A stretch of DNA of 64,000 nt from the NCBI RefSeq assembly GCF_001854765.1, contig NZ_LJJE01000002.1, positions 248,001 through 312,000 on the forward strand, written 5' to 3'. Below, piece by piece: positions 1-8,578 of the stretch. The notes under the pieces were generated by a model. That model made no database searches and was not told where the DNA came from. It worked only from the letters and a program-made list of their open reading frames with translations. Source of the stretch: Vibrio sonorensis. GTDB taxonomy: Bacteria > Pseudomonadota > Gammaproteobacteria > Enterobacterales > Vibrionaceae. Position 1 is the stretch's first letter. Each line of letters opens with the position of its first letter. Made by a program: the position numbers and the translations under genes.

Positions 1-870
1 GTCTCTAGGATCTCCTTTGTATTCAACGTCTGTAGTCCCAATAATTGAAAATTTGTCCAAGTAAGGGATGACAAAAACAATTCGGTTATCTTTGTTTTGT
101 AGAATATAGGCTTGTGGTTCGTCGTGAACGCGAGGAACAACAATATGAGAGCCTTTGATCAACCGGATATTGCGAGGAGATAGCTCTTCCATACTGTCGT
201 CAAAGAACTGTTTTACCCATGGTCCGGCGGCGTTGATAAGCGCGCGGGACTGGCGTTGAAAGGTAATACCCGTTATTTGATCTTTAAGAGTAACCTTCCA
301 CAAGCCGTTGCTTCGCACTGCATTGATAACCTTGCAATAGTTGGCCACTTCCGCCCCAGACTGCTTGGCCGCTTGAATATTGAGTAACACCAAACGCGCG
401 TCGTCCACCCAGCAATCAGAGTATTCGAATCCTATTTTCATTTCAGGTTTGAGCAATCCAGATTGTGAAAGATTCACACTGTGGCTTGCTGGCAGAGTGG
501 TTCGTTTGCCTAAATGGTCGTAAAGAAACAGTCCGCAGCGAATCATCCATGCGGGTCTTAGAAAAGAGCGATGAGGTAATCGAAAACGCATCGGTTGAGC
601 GATATGGGGGGCCTTCTTTAGCAGTACTTCTCGTTCAGCAAGCGCTTCCGAAACTAAACGAAACTCGTAGTGTTCTAAGTAACGAAGACCGCCGTGGATC
701 AGTTTTGAACTGGCAGAGGAGGTGGCCGAAGCGAAATCGCTAGCGTCATAAATACCGACTGAAAGTCCACGTCCAGAGGCATCAGCGGCAATACCTGCGC
801 CGTTGATCCCACCGCCTACGATGATAATGTCGAGCACACGTTCAGACGTGTTTTTATTATGAATGTCCAT
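1..870 (-). CDS. glpD: Aerobic glycerol-3-phosphate dehydrogenase, N-terminal part (cut by window edge)
   Basis: GlpD oxidises sn-glycerol-3-phosphate to dihydroxyacetone phosphate at the inner membrane and passes electrons to quinone through FAD. The first 290 codons are present and read without interruption from the ATG at 868-870 to the window edge; the family is about 500 residues, so the C-terminal part lies outside. The dinucleotide-binding motif GGGINGAG is at residues 19-26 and the family motif HGGLRYLE at residues 59-66. It lies downstream of glpR on the same strand, separated from it by a terminator-like hairpin, so it probably has its own promoter in the 870-987 gap. Identification is by recognisable similarity to GlpD of gammaproteobacteria. 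Confidence 0.95.
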   Translation of the reverse strand, partial: MDIHNKNTSERVLDIIIVGGGINGAGIAADASGRGLSVGIYDASDFASATSSASSKLIHGGLRYLEHYEFRLVSEALAEREVLLKKAPHIAQPMRFRLPHRSFLRPAWMIRCGLFLYDHLGKRTTLPASHSVNLSQSGLLKPEMKIGFEYSDCWVDDARLVLLNIQAAKQSGAEVANYCKVINAVRSNGLWKVTLKDQITGITFQRQSRALINAAGPWVKQFFDDSMEELSPRNIRLIKGSHIVVPRVHDEPQAYILQNKDNRIVFVIPYLDKFSIIGTTDVEYKGDPRD

Positions 871-987
871 AAGTAGCTAACCCTTATTGAGCGAACGAGC
901 ATTTTGGAAAGTGAATTAACTCTACATTAAGTTTCGTATCGGATCATCTTTTATTTTCGTTTGTGAGCGTTTGTGTGATTTGCACAT

Positions 988-1019
988 AAAAAAACCTCCC
1001 TAATATAGAGAGGTTTTTC
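988..1019 (-). terminator. Rho-independent terminator after glpR
   Basis: A stem built from AAAACCTC and GAGGTTTT encloses an 11-base loop, and on the minus strand it is followed by a run of T. It lies 19 bases after the glpR stop codon and separates glpR from glpD. Confidence 0.75.
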
Positions 1020-1037
1020 TAATCAATTAGAGGTGGG

Positions 1038-1801
1038 TTAATTAGCGACTTCTACCGGGATCTGGTTTTCAGTTAGAATCGCTTGGATTTCTTCAGGCGG
1101 AGTTTGATCGGTAAACAGTGTATGGATTTGATTAATACTGCCGAGTTTGACCATGGCGTTACGGCCAAATTTAGAGTGATCGGCCGCTAAAAACACGCTG
1201 CGGCTATTTTCTATTATGGCTTGTTTAACTCTTACTTCGTGATAATCAAAGTCAAGCAGAGAGCCGTCGTAGTCTATACCACTAATACCCAATATGCCGA
1301 AGTCGAGCCTAAACTGTTTTATAAAGTCGAGAGTGGCCTCTCCGACGATACCACCGTCGCGATCTCTCACTTCTCCTCCAGCCAGAATCACTTTAATTTC
1401 TGGGTTAGGAAGTAATATAGTCGCTACATTGAGGTTATTGGTGACGACGCGCAACTGCTTGTGTTCTTTACCTAGTGCTCTGGCGACAGCTCCGGCGTAG
1501 TACCAATATCGACAAACAGAGTTGCGCCATCTGGAATGTGCTTCACTAGCTCTTCAGCAATGAGGTCTTTCTGATCAAGGTTATGAGTTTTACGTGTGGT
1601 GTAAGAGGTGTTTTCTGAGCTCAATGGCACGGTTGCACCACCGTGATAACGACGAATTTTGTTCTCATCGGCTAACTCATTTAGATCTCTTCTAATGGTT
1701 TGTGGACTGACGTTGAACTTTTCAACAAGCTCATCAGTACTTACATACCCTTGCTTTTTCACCAACTCAACAATTTGCTGATGCCTTGGAATTTGCTTCA
1801 C
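1038..1801 (-). CDS. glpR: Glycerol-3-phosphate regulon repressor, DeoR family (frameshifted here)
   Basis: GlpR represses glycerol and glycerol-3-phosphate genes and is released by glycerol-3-phosphate. The N-terminal DeoR-type winged helix (about residues 5-57, with VSPQTIRRDLNELADENKIR) and the C-terminal sugar-phosphate sensor domain (ILAGGEVRDRDGGIVGEAT) are both present but in different frames. The reading frame breaks near 1490: after 'IGTTPE' the expected 'AVARALG' is recovered by adding one C on the plus strand (CC read as C). With that base the protein is about 254 residues, normal for GlpR. The gene sits between glpK and glpD on the same strand. The break may be real loss of the repressor, but it matches the other single-base deletions in this window and is more likely a sequence error. 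Confidence 0.9.
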
Positions 1802-1920
1802 GTATTACTCCCTGTTGCGTCCCTGTCACAATAGATTTGATATCAATTTCAAGGGATCATTGTCTATTAAAAACAGCTATTGTAGAAGGGGAAAGCAAGT
1901 TTAATGAGCTTAAAAACGCA

Positions 1921-1947
1921 AAAAGAGCGTTCGGGGAACGCTCTTTT
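1921..1947 (-). terminator. Strong terminator after glpK
   Basis: A perfect 12-bp stem, AAAAGAGCGTTC paired with GAACGCTCTTTT around a GGG loop, has A/T tracts at both ends and can work in either direction. It closes the glpF-glpK unit before glpR. Confidence 0.85.
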
Positions 1948-1974
1948 GCTCATTCTTAATAAAAAATACTGAGG

Positions 1975-3491
1975 CTAATCTTCGCTATCGCGCAGTTCTG
2001 CCCAAGTTTGTGCGCATTTTACTGCTCGTTTCCACCCCTTGTAGCGACGGTGGCGTTTCTCTTCGTCGTGATGTGGAATAAAGGAGCGATCAATTTCAGC
2101 TTTGTCTTTTAGCTCATCGAGGCTGTCCCAGAACCCTACGGCCAATCCAGCTAAGTATGCGGCACCGAGAGCCGTCACTTCGGTTACCGTAGGACGGTGA
2201 ACTTCGGTATCTAACACATCTGCTTGGAACTGCATCAAGAAGTTGTTGGCGACCGCACCACCGTCGACACGAAGGGCTGAGAGCTTAATTTCAGAGTCTG
2301 CTTGCATTGCATCAAGAACATCTCGGGTTTGATAAGCAATACCTTCTAGCGTCGCACGGATAATGTGATTGGAGTTGACGCCACGAGTGAGTCCAACTAT
2401 GGTGCCGCGAGCATAGGCGTCCCAATAGGGAGCCCGAGACCAGTAAACGCGGGAACGACGTAAACGCCATTGGATGAGTCGACTTTGGTGGCAAAATACT
2501 CTGAGTCTTTTGCATCGGCGAGTAGCTTCATTTCATCTCTTAACCACTGGATAGAAGCGCCTCCCATAAAGACCGCGCCTTCTAGAGCGTAGGCTGGTTC
2601 ACCTTTTTCGCCGCAGGCAAGGGTAGTCAGCAAGCCATGAGTCGAAGCCACTTTTTCCTGACCAGTGTTCATTAATAGGAAACAGCCAGTACCATAAGTG
2701 TTTTTTGCTTGGCCGGGTTGCACACACATCTGACCAAAGAGCGCAGCTTGTTGGTCACCCGCAATTCCTGCAATCGGGATTCGAGTACCGCCTTTACCAC
2801 CGATGTTTGTCTGGCCGTAAATCTCAGATGAACGCTTAACTTCTGGCATCATTGACACAGGAATGTCGAGTGCTTTTAGTAGCTTCTCATCCCAACGCAT
2901 GTCATTGATATTAAATAGCATAGTTCGAGATGCGTTGGTGTAATCAGTAACGTGAACACGTCCTTGAGTCATCTTCCACACAAGCCAAGTATCAACCGTA
3001 CCAAACAATAGTTTTCCCGCTTTGGCATCTTCACGAGCACCTTCAACATTGTCCAATATCCATTTTACTTTGGTTCCAGAAAAGTATGGATCGAGAAGTA
3101 GACCAGTGTTTTCTTTTACGTATTCCTCTAGGCCTTGGGATTTTAGCTCATCACATATCGCCGCCGTACGGCGACACTGCCAGACAATAGCGTTGTATAC
3201 GGGTTTTCCCGTTTCTTTGTTCCAGACAATGGTGGTTTCACGTTGATTGGTAATGCCGATAGCCGCGACTTGGTCGCTGCGGATCCCCGATTTACCTAGC
3301 ACCTCTACCAAGGTAGAGCTTTGAGTGGCATAGATTTCCATTGGGTCGTGCTCTACCCAGCCTGCTTGAGGATAAATTTGCGTGAACTCGCGTTGCGATA
3401 CGCTGACGATGTTTGCGTCACGGTCCAGTACAACTGCTCTAGAGCTTGTCGTGCCTTGGTCTAAGGCGACAATATACTTTTGCTCATTCAT
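1975..3491 (-). CDS. glpK: Glycerol kinase (frameshifted here)
   Basis: GlpK phosphorylates glycerol to glycerol-3-phosphate with ATP, trapping glycerol that enters through GlpF. The N-terminal FGGY domain begins with the phosphate-binding [10 protein letters not shown] (residues 11-20), and the C-terminal domain carries [14 protein letters not shown]. The frame breaks at 2433-2435: the expected '[14 protein letters not shown]' is read as '[13 protein letters not shown]' because a GGGG run (minus strand) is GGG. Restoring one G gives about 505 residues, the usual length. It lies 45 bases downstream of glpF in the same operon. The lesion is probably a sequence error; if real, glycerol use would be lost. 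Confidence 0.93.
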
Positions 3492-3536
3492 ATTTAAGTC
3501 CTTTGAATTCGTTATTGTAATTTTAGTTGTTCGCGC

Positions 3537-4379
3537 TTAAGCACGAGCTTCTTTTGTCGCGCTTTCTTGCGGTGACGCGCTCTTTTCTTCAGGGATTGGC
3601 AGGTATGGGGCGATGACCTTGGGGTATAACCATCCACCAAAACACGCACCAGCGATAGGCGCGAGTATAGGGACGATAAAGTAAGGAATATCGCGAGCAC
3701 CAGACAGGGCATAGTCCCAACCGGCGAAGTAAGTAAAAAGCTTAGGGCCAAAGTCACGAGCTGGGTTCATTGCGAAACCTGTTAACGGACCTAGAGAGCC
3801 GCCTATGACGGCAATAAGAATGCCGATCAACAGTGGTGCCATAGCGCCTTTTGGCGCGCCGTTTTTGTCATCTGTTAGCGCTAATATGGCAAACATTAAT
3901 ACCGCAGTAATGACAAACTCAACGGCAAATGCACCGAAGAAAGAGAGGGAAGGATTTGGATACGTAGAAAAAATGCCAGCGGTCGCGAGTCCATCTTTGC
4001 TTCCACGAACAAGGTTATGTGCTATTTCATAGTCGGTGAAAAGATTGCTGTATAGCGCGTATACCAAAGCCGCCGCACCAAATGCGCCCAATAGCTGGCT
4101 GATGATATAAGGGAGTACTTTTGCCTTGTCGAAACCGTGAAATAAAGCGAGCGATATGGTTACTGCGGGGTTGATATGAGCACCGGAAACACCAGCAGTA
4201 CAGTAGATAGCAATGGCTACTCCAAAGCCCCACATAATGCTGATTTCCCATTGCCCAAATTGAGCTCCGGCGAGAACTAAAGCTGCAACACAGCCGACGC
4301 CAAAGAATATCAGTAGTCCAGTACCAATAAACTCAGCAAGGCACTGGCCGAACAGAGTAGGTTGTTTGTATGTCGTCAT
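3537..4379 (-). CDS. glpF: Glycerol uptake facilitator, MIP family
   Basis: GlpF is an inner-membrane aquaglyceroporin that lets glycerol diffuse into the cell for phosphorylation by GlpK. The 280-residue protein has six hydrophobic segments and the two half-helix NPA motifs, GAHINPAV (NPA at 70-72) and GFAMNPARDFGP (NPA at 205-207). Arg208 follows the second NPA and Trp50 sits in the region of the glycerol selectivity filter, as in E. coli GlpF, which favours a glycerol channel over a strict water channel. It is the first gene of the glpF-glpK unit, with a long AT-rich upstream region. Confidence 0.95.
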   Translation of the reverse strand: MTTYKQPTLFGQCLAEFIGTGLLIFFGVGCVAALVLAGAQFGQWEISIMWGFGVAIAIYCTAGVSGAHINPAVTISLALFHGFDKAKVLPYIISQLLGAFGAAALVYALYSNLFTDYEIAHNLVRGSKDGLATAGIFSTYPNPSLSFFGAFAVEFVITAVLMFAILALTDDKNGAPKGAMAPLLIGILIAVIGGSLGPLTGFAMNPARDFGPKLFTYFAGWDYALSGARDIPYFIVPILAPIAGACFGGWLYPKVIAPYLPIPEEKSASPQESATKEARA

Positions 4380-4740
4380 GGTAAGAGTCCTTTTGAGATT
4401 AATATGCCGATATTATTGTTTTGTGGCACGTCGTGAATTGTGCATATTTATCTTTGTTCGAAAACAAACAAACAACAAAAATGAGCGTTCGAGCATGAAA
4501 ATGACGAATTTTTCGTATCTATTTTGTTAAATGTACCAGTAAATGAACATTTTTACTTGTTTTTCGAACTAGCCCTTTAGGGGAAAGGAACAGGGGGTGA
4601 TCATTGGAACTGACTTTTTTATTAAGCTTATGTAATTGTTGGCTTAATTTATTTTTTTTGCTGTAAGTTTGTTGCTTAAGTGTGAGGTGGGTAAGTGGTA
4701 GTGGATAGGCATTTTAAATGACTGGTTAGACCGAAATGCT
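4380..4740 (-). promoter_or_regulatory. glpF-glpK upstream region with GlpR-like half sites
   Basis: This AT-rich stretch before glpF has no open reading frame of note. It carries several TTCG/CGAA-type elements reminiscent of GlpR operators: TTGTTCGAAAACAAAC near 4454-4469, ATGAGCGTTCGAGCAT at 4481-4496 and ATGAACAT near 4543-4550 followed by TTTTCGAAC. The match to the E. coli GlpR operator is approximate and by eye, so this is a candidate control region only. Confidence 0.4.
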
Positions 4741-4759
4741 CACGGCCTACTTGTTAACC

Positions 4760-4790
4760 AAAAAAGCCCCACCTAATAGGCAGGGCTTAA
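4760..4790 (-). terminator. Terminator after dapD
   Basis: On the minus strand AAGCCCTGCC pairs with GGTGGGGCTT across a TATTA loop, with G-T wobbles, followed by a T run. It begins 19 bases after the dapD stop. Confidence 0.75.
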
Positions 4791-4809
4791 GCAATTTTGA
4801 AAACCGCGA

Positions 4810-5841
4810 TTAGTTGTTGCTGTGTAGTTCGCTGTTTAGCTCGACTGCAGTTTTGTTAGCGAGACATTCGATCTGGCCAGTTACTGAGTTGCGGCGGAAT
4901 AGAAGATCAGATACGCCTGCAAGGTCACGCGCTTTCACTACTTCAACTTCTTTACCTTCAGAATCTAGCATACGTACTTTAGAACCCGCGGTAACATAAA
5001 GACCAGATTCAACGGTACAGCGGTCACCTAGTGGGAAACCAAGACCAGCGTTCGCACCTAGAAGCGAGTTTTCACCAATAGAAACAACAACAGTACCGCC
5101 ACCAGATAGCGTACCCATGATAGAAGCACCACCGCCAATATCAGAGCCATCACCAACGACCACACCAGCAGAAATACGACCTTCAACCATGCTTACACCC
5201 GTTGTACCGGCGTTGAAGTTGATAAAGCCTTCGTGCATAACAGTTGTGCCTTCGCCAACGTGAGCACCAAGACGAACACGAGAAGTATCAGCGATACGAA
5301 CACCTGCTGGTACGACGTAATCAACCATTTTAGGGAACTTGTCTACGCAGTCTACGCTTAGAGCACGGCCTGCTAGTCGCGCTTCGATTTGACGGTCGGC
5401 TAGCTCAGGCAGATCGATTGGACCTTCGTTTGTCCAAGCAATGTTGTGCAACAGACCAAAGATGCCGTCTAGTACCGTGCCGTGTGGTTGAACTAGACGG
5501 TTAGAGATAAGCTGAAGCTTAAGGAAACCTTCTGCAACTGATGTTGGTTTCTCATCTGTTGCAAGAACCACAAGAACAAGTGGTTGCTGAGAAGCGGCCG
5601 CTTTTTCTGCAAAAGAAGCGTTAGCGGTATCGCGGTTAGCGGCGAAAACTTTTGCCAGTTCAGCGCTTTGCTCAGCCGTTACTTCAACCGCTTGATTACC
5701 TTGTTGGTAATCGCTTACTTCCGCCAAAGCCGCTACAAGTTCATCACTTGGATTTAAAACAGGGTTAGGGAAAAATGCTTCGATGATTTTTCCATCACGG
5801 TTTTTGGTTGCCGTACCAAAGGCTAAAGAAAAGTGAGCCAT
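4810..5841 (-). CDS. dapD: Tetrahydrodipicolinate N-succinyltransferase
   Basis: DapD succinylates tetrahydrodipicolinate in the succinylase branch of lysine and meso-diaminopimelate synthesis, in the cytoplasm. The 343-residue protein is the long form of the family; its middle and C-terminal parts show left-handed beta-helix hexapeptide character (for example VRLGAHVGEGTTVMHEGF and ISAGVVVGDGSDIGGGAS). The start MAHFSLAF is chosen rather than an ATG 12 bases upstream because GGAG lies just before it. The gene stands alone between a terminator and a 335-base gap; in that gap 5842-6040 shows nothing recognisable beyond AT-rich promoter-like sequence. Confidence 0.95.
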   Translation of the reverse strand: MAHFSLAFGTATKNRDGKIIEAFFPNPVLNPSDELVAALAEVSDYQQGNQAVEVTAEQSAELAKVFAANRDTANASFAEKAAASQQPLVLVVLATDEKPTSVAEGFLKLQLISNRLVQPHGTVLDGIFGLLHNIAWTNEGPIDLPELADRQIEARLAGRALSVDCVDKFPKMVDYVVPAGVRIADTSRVRLGAHVGEGTTVMHEGFINFNAGTTGVSMVEGRISAGVVVGDGSDIGGGASIMGTLSGGGTVVVSIGENSLLGANAGLGFPLGDRCTVESGLYVTAGSKVRMLDSEGKEVEVVKARDLAGVSDLLFRRNSVTGQIECLANKTAVELNSELHSNN

Positions 5842-6041
5842 AGTTATCTCCATTTAAAAGCGTTTTTACTACCTCAGCGTGAAATCTCATCTGGGTAATA
5901 CTGTATTTGAATTGTTATCCATCATAATGAGACAGATGTCGACTTTAAAGAGCGAGAATTGAGAAAGTCTGTAAGCCGATATTTATTGTCTTTTTAGCGA
6001 TATATGCCTAGTGGGCGTCAATACAACCTCAATGTCTTATC

Positions 6042-6075
6042 AAAAAAAAGCCCGAAGTGAACTTCGGGCTTTTTG
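6042..6075 (-). terminator. Terminator downstream of the peroxiredoxin gene
   Basis: GCCCGAAGT and ACTTCGGGC pair with a two-base loop and are flanked by A and T runs, so the element could act in either direction. It lies about 100 bases past the peroxiredoxin stop. A second GC-rich inverted repeat closer to the gene (6144-6171, TTAACCCC with GGGGTTAA) lacks a T tract. Confidence 0.75.
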
Positions 6076-6177
6076 CTTAAGACTTTACTTTTAACTGATT
6101 GGCGCGGCGCTTTTGCGCTCTATATGCTTTATTTGTCCAACCATTAACCCCGTTTGAGCGGCGGGGGTTAAAAGTGA

Positions 6178-6786
6178 TTACTTAGAAAGGTCTTCTGCGT
6201 GCTCAGATAGGAACGCTGCAACACCTTTTGGAGATGCGTCCATACCTGCTTTACCTTCTTCCCACTGTGCAGGACATACTTCGCCGTGCTCTTGGTGGAA
6301 GTTTAGTGCGTCTACCATGCGTAGCATTTCATCGATGTTACGGCCTAGTGGTAGGTCGTTAACTACTTGGTGACGTACAAGACCGTCTTCGTCGATTAGG
6401 AAAGAACCGCGGAAAGCAACGCCTGCTTCTGGGTGCTCTACGTCGTACGCTTTGCAGATTTCGTGTTTAACGTCTGCAACTAGAGGGTATTTAACTTGAC
6501 CGATACCGCCGTTCTCAACAGCAGTGTTACGCCATGCGTTGTGAGAGAACTGAGAATCGATAGAAACGCCGATTACTTCTACGCCTTTCGCTTTGAAGTC
6601 TTCGAAACGGTTGTCGAATGCGATTAGCTCAGATGGGCAAACGAATGTGAAGTCTAGTGGGTAGAAGAATACAACTGCTTTCTTACCTTTTGTAAACTCT
6701 GCAAAGTTGAAGTTATCAACGATTTCACCGTTACCTAGTACTGCTGCAGCAGTAAAATCAGGGGCTTGACGACCTACTAGTACCAT
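6178..6786 (-). CDS. 2-Cys peroxiredoxin (AhpC/TSA family), Prx2-like
   Basis: This thiol peroxidase reduces hydrogen peroxide and organic hydroperoxides in the cytoplasm. The 202-residue protein has the peroxidatic Cys50 in the motif FTFVCPSE and the resolving Cys171 in GEVCPAQW, the typical 2-Cys pattern. The GGIG loop (93-96) is present, but the C-terminal YF motif of peroxide-sensitive peroxiredoxins is absent. The start at 6786 is preceded by AGGAGC; an upstream in-frame start would add 13 residues without a better site. It is divergent from an OxyR2-like gene, the arrangement of prx2-oxyR2 in Vibrio vulnificus. No ahpF is adjacent, so the electron donor cannot be told from context. Confidence 0.92.
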   Translation of the reverse strand: MVLVGRQAPDFTAAAVLGNGEIVDNFNFAEFTKGKKAVVFFYPLDFTFVCPSELIAFDNRFEDFKAKGVEVIGVSIDSQFSHNAWRNTAVENGGIGQVKYPLVADVKHEICKAYDVEHPEAGVAFRGSFLIDEDGLVRHQVVNDLPLGRNIDEMLRMVDALNFHQEHGEVCPAQWEEGKAGMDASPKGVAAFLSEHAEDLSK

Positions 6787-6977
6787 TTTTGTTGCTCCTA
6801 AAAGTGTATGGTTAGTTCCAAGCAATTATCTATTTATTAAGCTTGGTCCGTGTTTGTACGAGACAAACTATAGTACAAATTGTAGTATGTAAAAAAGCGA
6901 ATTAAATAGATTAAGTTAATCGAAAAAAGCGATAACAAATCTGGATCCCCATTCTTGCCTCATTTGTCGATATTACT
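6787..6977. promoter_or_regulatory. Divergent peroxiredoxin/oxyR2 control region
   Basis: The two genes are transcribed away from each other from this 191-base region. On the minus strand a promoter-like TTTTAC and TATAGT pair, 16 bases apart, lies near 6867-6894. It overlaps the short palindrome TACAATTTGTA and the CTATAG/GTAGTAT elements that resemble parts of OxyR sites (ATAG-N7-CTAT repeats). The operator assignment is an inference from the gene arrangement; the motif match is partial. Confidence 0.4.
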
Positions 6978-7882
6978 ATGAATAAATGGCCTAGCTTAAG
7001 CAGTTACATTATTTAGTCACCCTACATGAAACGCGTCACTTCAGCGAAGCTGCGGAAAAGTGTTTTGTTAGTCAATCCACTTTGAGTAAAGGAATTCAGA
7101 ACCTTGAAGAGTTAGTTGGATGTCCCCTTTATGAAAAGAAAGACAAAAAAAGCCCCTTGGTGTTTACCCAAGCTGGCGAGCTGATCGTGCAACACGGCAG
7201 AGAACTGTTGGCCAAAGGACAAGACATCGTTGAGTTGGGCAAGCTGTGCCAAGGTGGTGAAATGCAAGGGCAGCTAAGGCTTGGGTGTATCCCGACTATT
7301 GCCCCATTTTTGCTTTGCGATCTCGTTCAAGAGGTCAATAGCCGTTTTCCTCAGTTGAACCTATTGTTGAGAGAGGACACTACAACCAATCTTCTCGCGG
7401 CTTTGCGACATGGTGAGCTGGATGTTCTTATATTGGCGCTACCTGTAGAAATAGAAGGAATGGACAGCCAAGTCGTTGGTCAAGATCCGTTTAAGATGGT
7501 GATCAGTCGCAATCAGGCCGACGCTATCCGCGTTCCTATTAAATATGACGACCTTCCAGATGAGTCGGTATTTTTGTTGGAGAAGGAGCACTGCCTTACC
7601 GAACATGCGGTATCGGCTTGTAAGTTGACCGACAAAGAAAAGATTAATCCTTTTACTGCCACAAGCTTGCATACTTTGGTTCAAATGGTCGCTAATGGCT
7701 TGGGGACCACCTTTATTCCTCAAATGGCCATCGAACACGGCTTGCTAGACAATCAAAATTTGGTGGTTGTAGAGCCGCCGGGTCAGGCCGCGTATCGAAA
7801 TATCGGGCTGGTCTGGAGGCCAAGCTCATCGAGAGTGAGCACTTTTAAGCAGTTGGCCGATCTTGTGTCGGAGCTGCTTTAA
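6978..7882 (+). CDS. oxyR2: OxyR2-like LysR-family peroxide sensor (frameshifted at the start)
   Basis: OxyR proteins sense hydrogen peroxide through a disulfide between two cysteines and activate antioxidant genes. The ATG at 6978 opens MNKWPSL, then the frame breaks at 6998-6999; adding one A (AA to AAA) restores KQLHYLVTLHETRHFSEAAE and joins the winged helix-turn-helix to the rest, about 301 residues. In the restored protein the redox cysteines are Cys206 and Cys215, spaced as in OxyR, inside LLEKEHCLTEHAVSAC. The residue two before Cys206 is Glu204; typical OxyR has Gly there, and Glu204 is the hallmark of V. vulnificus OxyR2. Divergence from a peroxiredoxin gene supports the assignment. 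The frameshift resembles the others in this window. Confidence 0.85.
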
Positions 7883-7914
7883 TTGGTAGGTATAACCGCC
7901 ACAATAGGTGTAGT

Positions 7915-7951
7915 AAATAGCTTTTTCCGATTGTGAAAAAGCCTATTTTTT
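7915..7951 (+). terminator. Terminator after oxyR2
   Basis: AATAGCTTTTTC pairs with GAAAAAGCCTATT (one bulge) over a CGATTGT loop and is followed by a T run. It begins about 33 bases after the oxyR2 stop. Confidence 0.65.
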
Positions 7952-8052
7952 ACCCTAGACCCAAGTCGTAGGCAGAATGCTCTGTTTTTAACTGGTCTAA
8001 AAGTCTAAATTAGCACGGTTTGGCGGTATTTTATTCTGCTGGTAAACTTTAA

Positions 8053-8070
8053 CTTGTAAAATTTTACAAG
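8053..8070. promoter_or_regulatory. 18-bp perfect palindrome upstream of aceB
   Basis: CTTGTAAAATTTTACAAG is a perfect self-complementary 18-mer, the shape expected of an operator for a dimeric regulator. It lies in the gap between oxyR2 and aceB, about 510 bases before the aceB start. The regulator is not identified. Confidence 0.5.
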
Positions 8071-8095
8071 GATATCTAGAAGAAGCTTTCATAAA

Positions 8096-8125
8096 ATTGT
8101 GAAACTTCACAATGTAAATTTTACT
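8096..8125. promoter_or_regulatory. Second palindrome pair upstream of aceB
   Basis: ATTGTGAA and TTCACAAT form a perfect 8+2+8 inverted repeat at 8096-8113, followed at once by the shorter palindrome GTAAATTTTAC at 8115-8125. The TGTGA/TCACA halves have a four-base spacer, not the six of a CRP site, so CRP is not a good assignment. Confidence 0.45.
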
Positions 8126-8252
8126 GATTTCTCCTCACACTCATCTCTTATACTCAATTTGTAACATACTGTTGTGCAAAGATTGAGCGCTAAATCTGTT
8201 TAGAAATACCCACAAAACCGAGTTCGTTATTGGCGAATTTTATCAAAAACAT

Positions 8253-8269
8253 TTGTAATTAAATTACGT
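8253..8269. promoter_or_regulatory. HexR-like operator upstream of aceB
   Basis: TGTAATTAAATTACG at 8254-8268 matches the published gammaproteobacterial HexR consensus TGTAATTAAATTACA at 14 of 15 positions. HexR is an RpiR-family regulator of central carbon metabolism sensing 2-keto-3-deoxy-6-phosphogluconate, and glyoxylate-shunt genes have been reported in HexR regulons of Shewanella. The site lies about 310 bases before the aceB start in the long aceBA leader (7952-8578), which holds no gene. Confidence 0.5.
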
Positions 8270-8578
8270 AACTGCTTACGGGTTTTTGTGCTGAATAGGG
8301 TCTGATAGGGTTGCGGAATAAAACTTTGAATTTTACTTTTTGTCTTGTTTTGAACTTTTACTCTACCGCTTTAGTGTGTAGATTTAATAAGGCTTCGTTA
8401 AGACTTATGTCTAGATTGTTCTCACGTTGGATTTGAGTGAAAGTAGAGTGGTAAGTACGAAGTCTAGATAAGCGGCCTTAATTATAAATGCCACCGTTAC
8501 GTGGTTTAATACTTACAAATGTAATTATTTAGCTAATTGAATCAGATAAAGTTTCTGAGCCAGTGTTCAAGGAAGAGA

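Noticed and set aside
465..743. Open frame on the plus strand opposite glpD
   Set aside because: The minus-strand glpD frame is continuous here and carries the family motifs; the plus-strand frame is a shadow with no recognisable protein features or ribosome site.
8097..8112. CRP site before aceB
   Set aside because: The TGTGA and TCACA halves are four bases apart, but CRP needs six.
8537..8578. Upstream TTG start for aceB
   Set aside because: It would add 14 residues without a ribosome site, whereas AAGGAAGAG lies just before the ATG at 8579.
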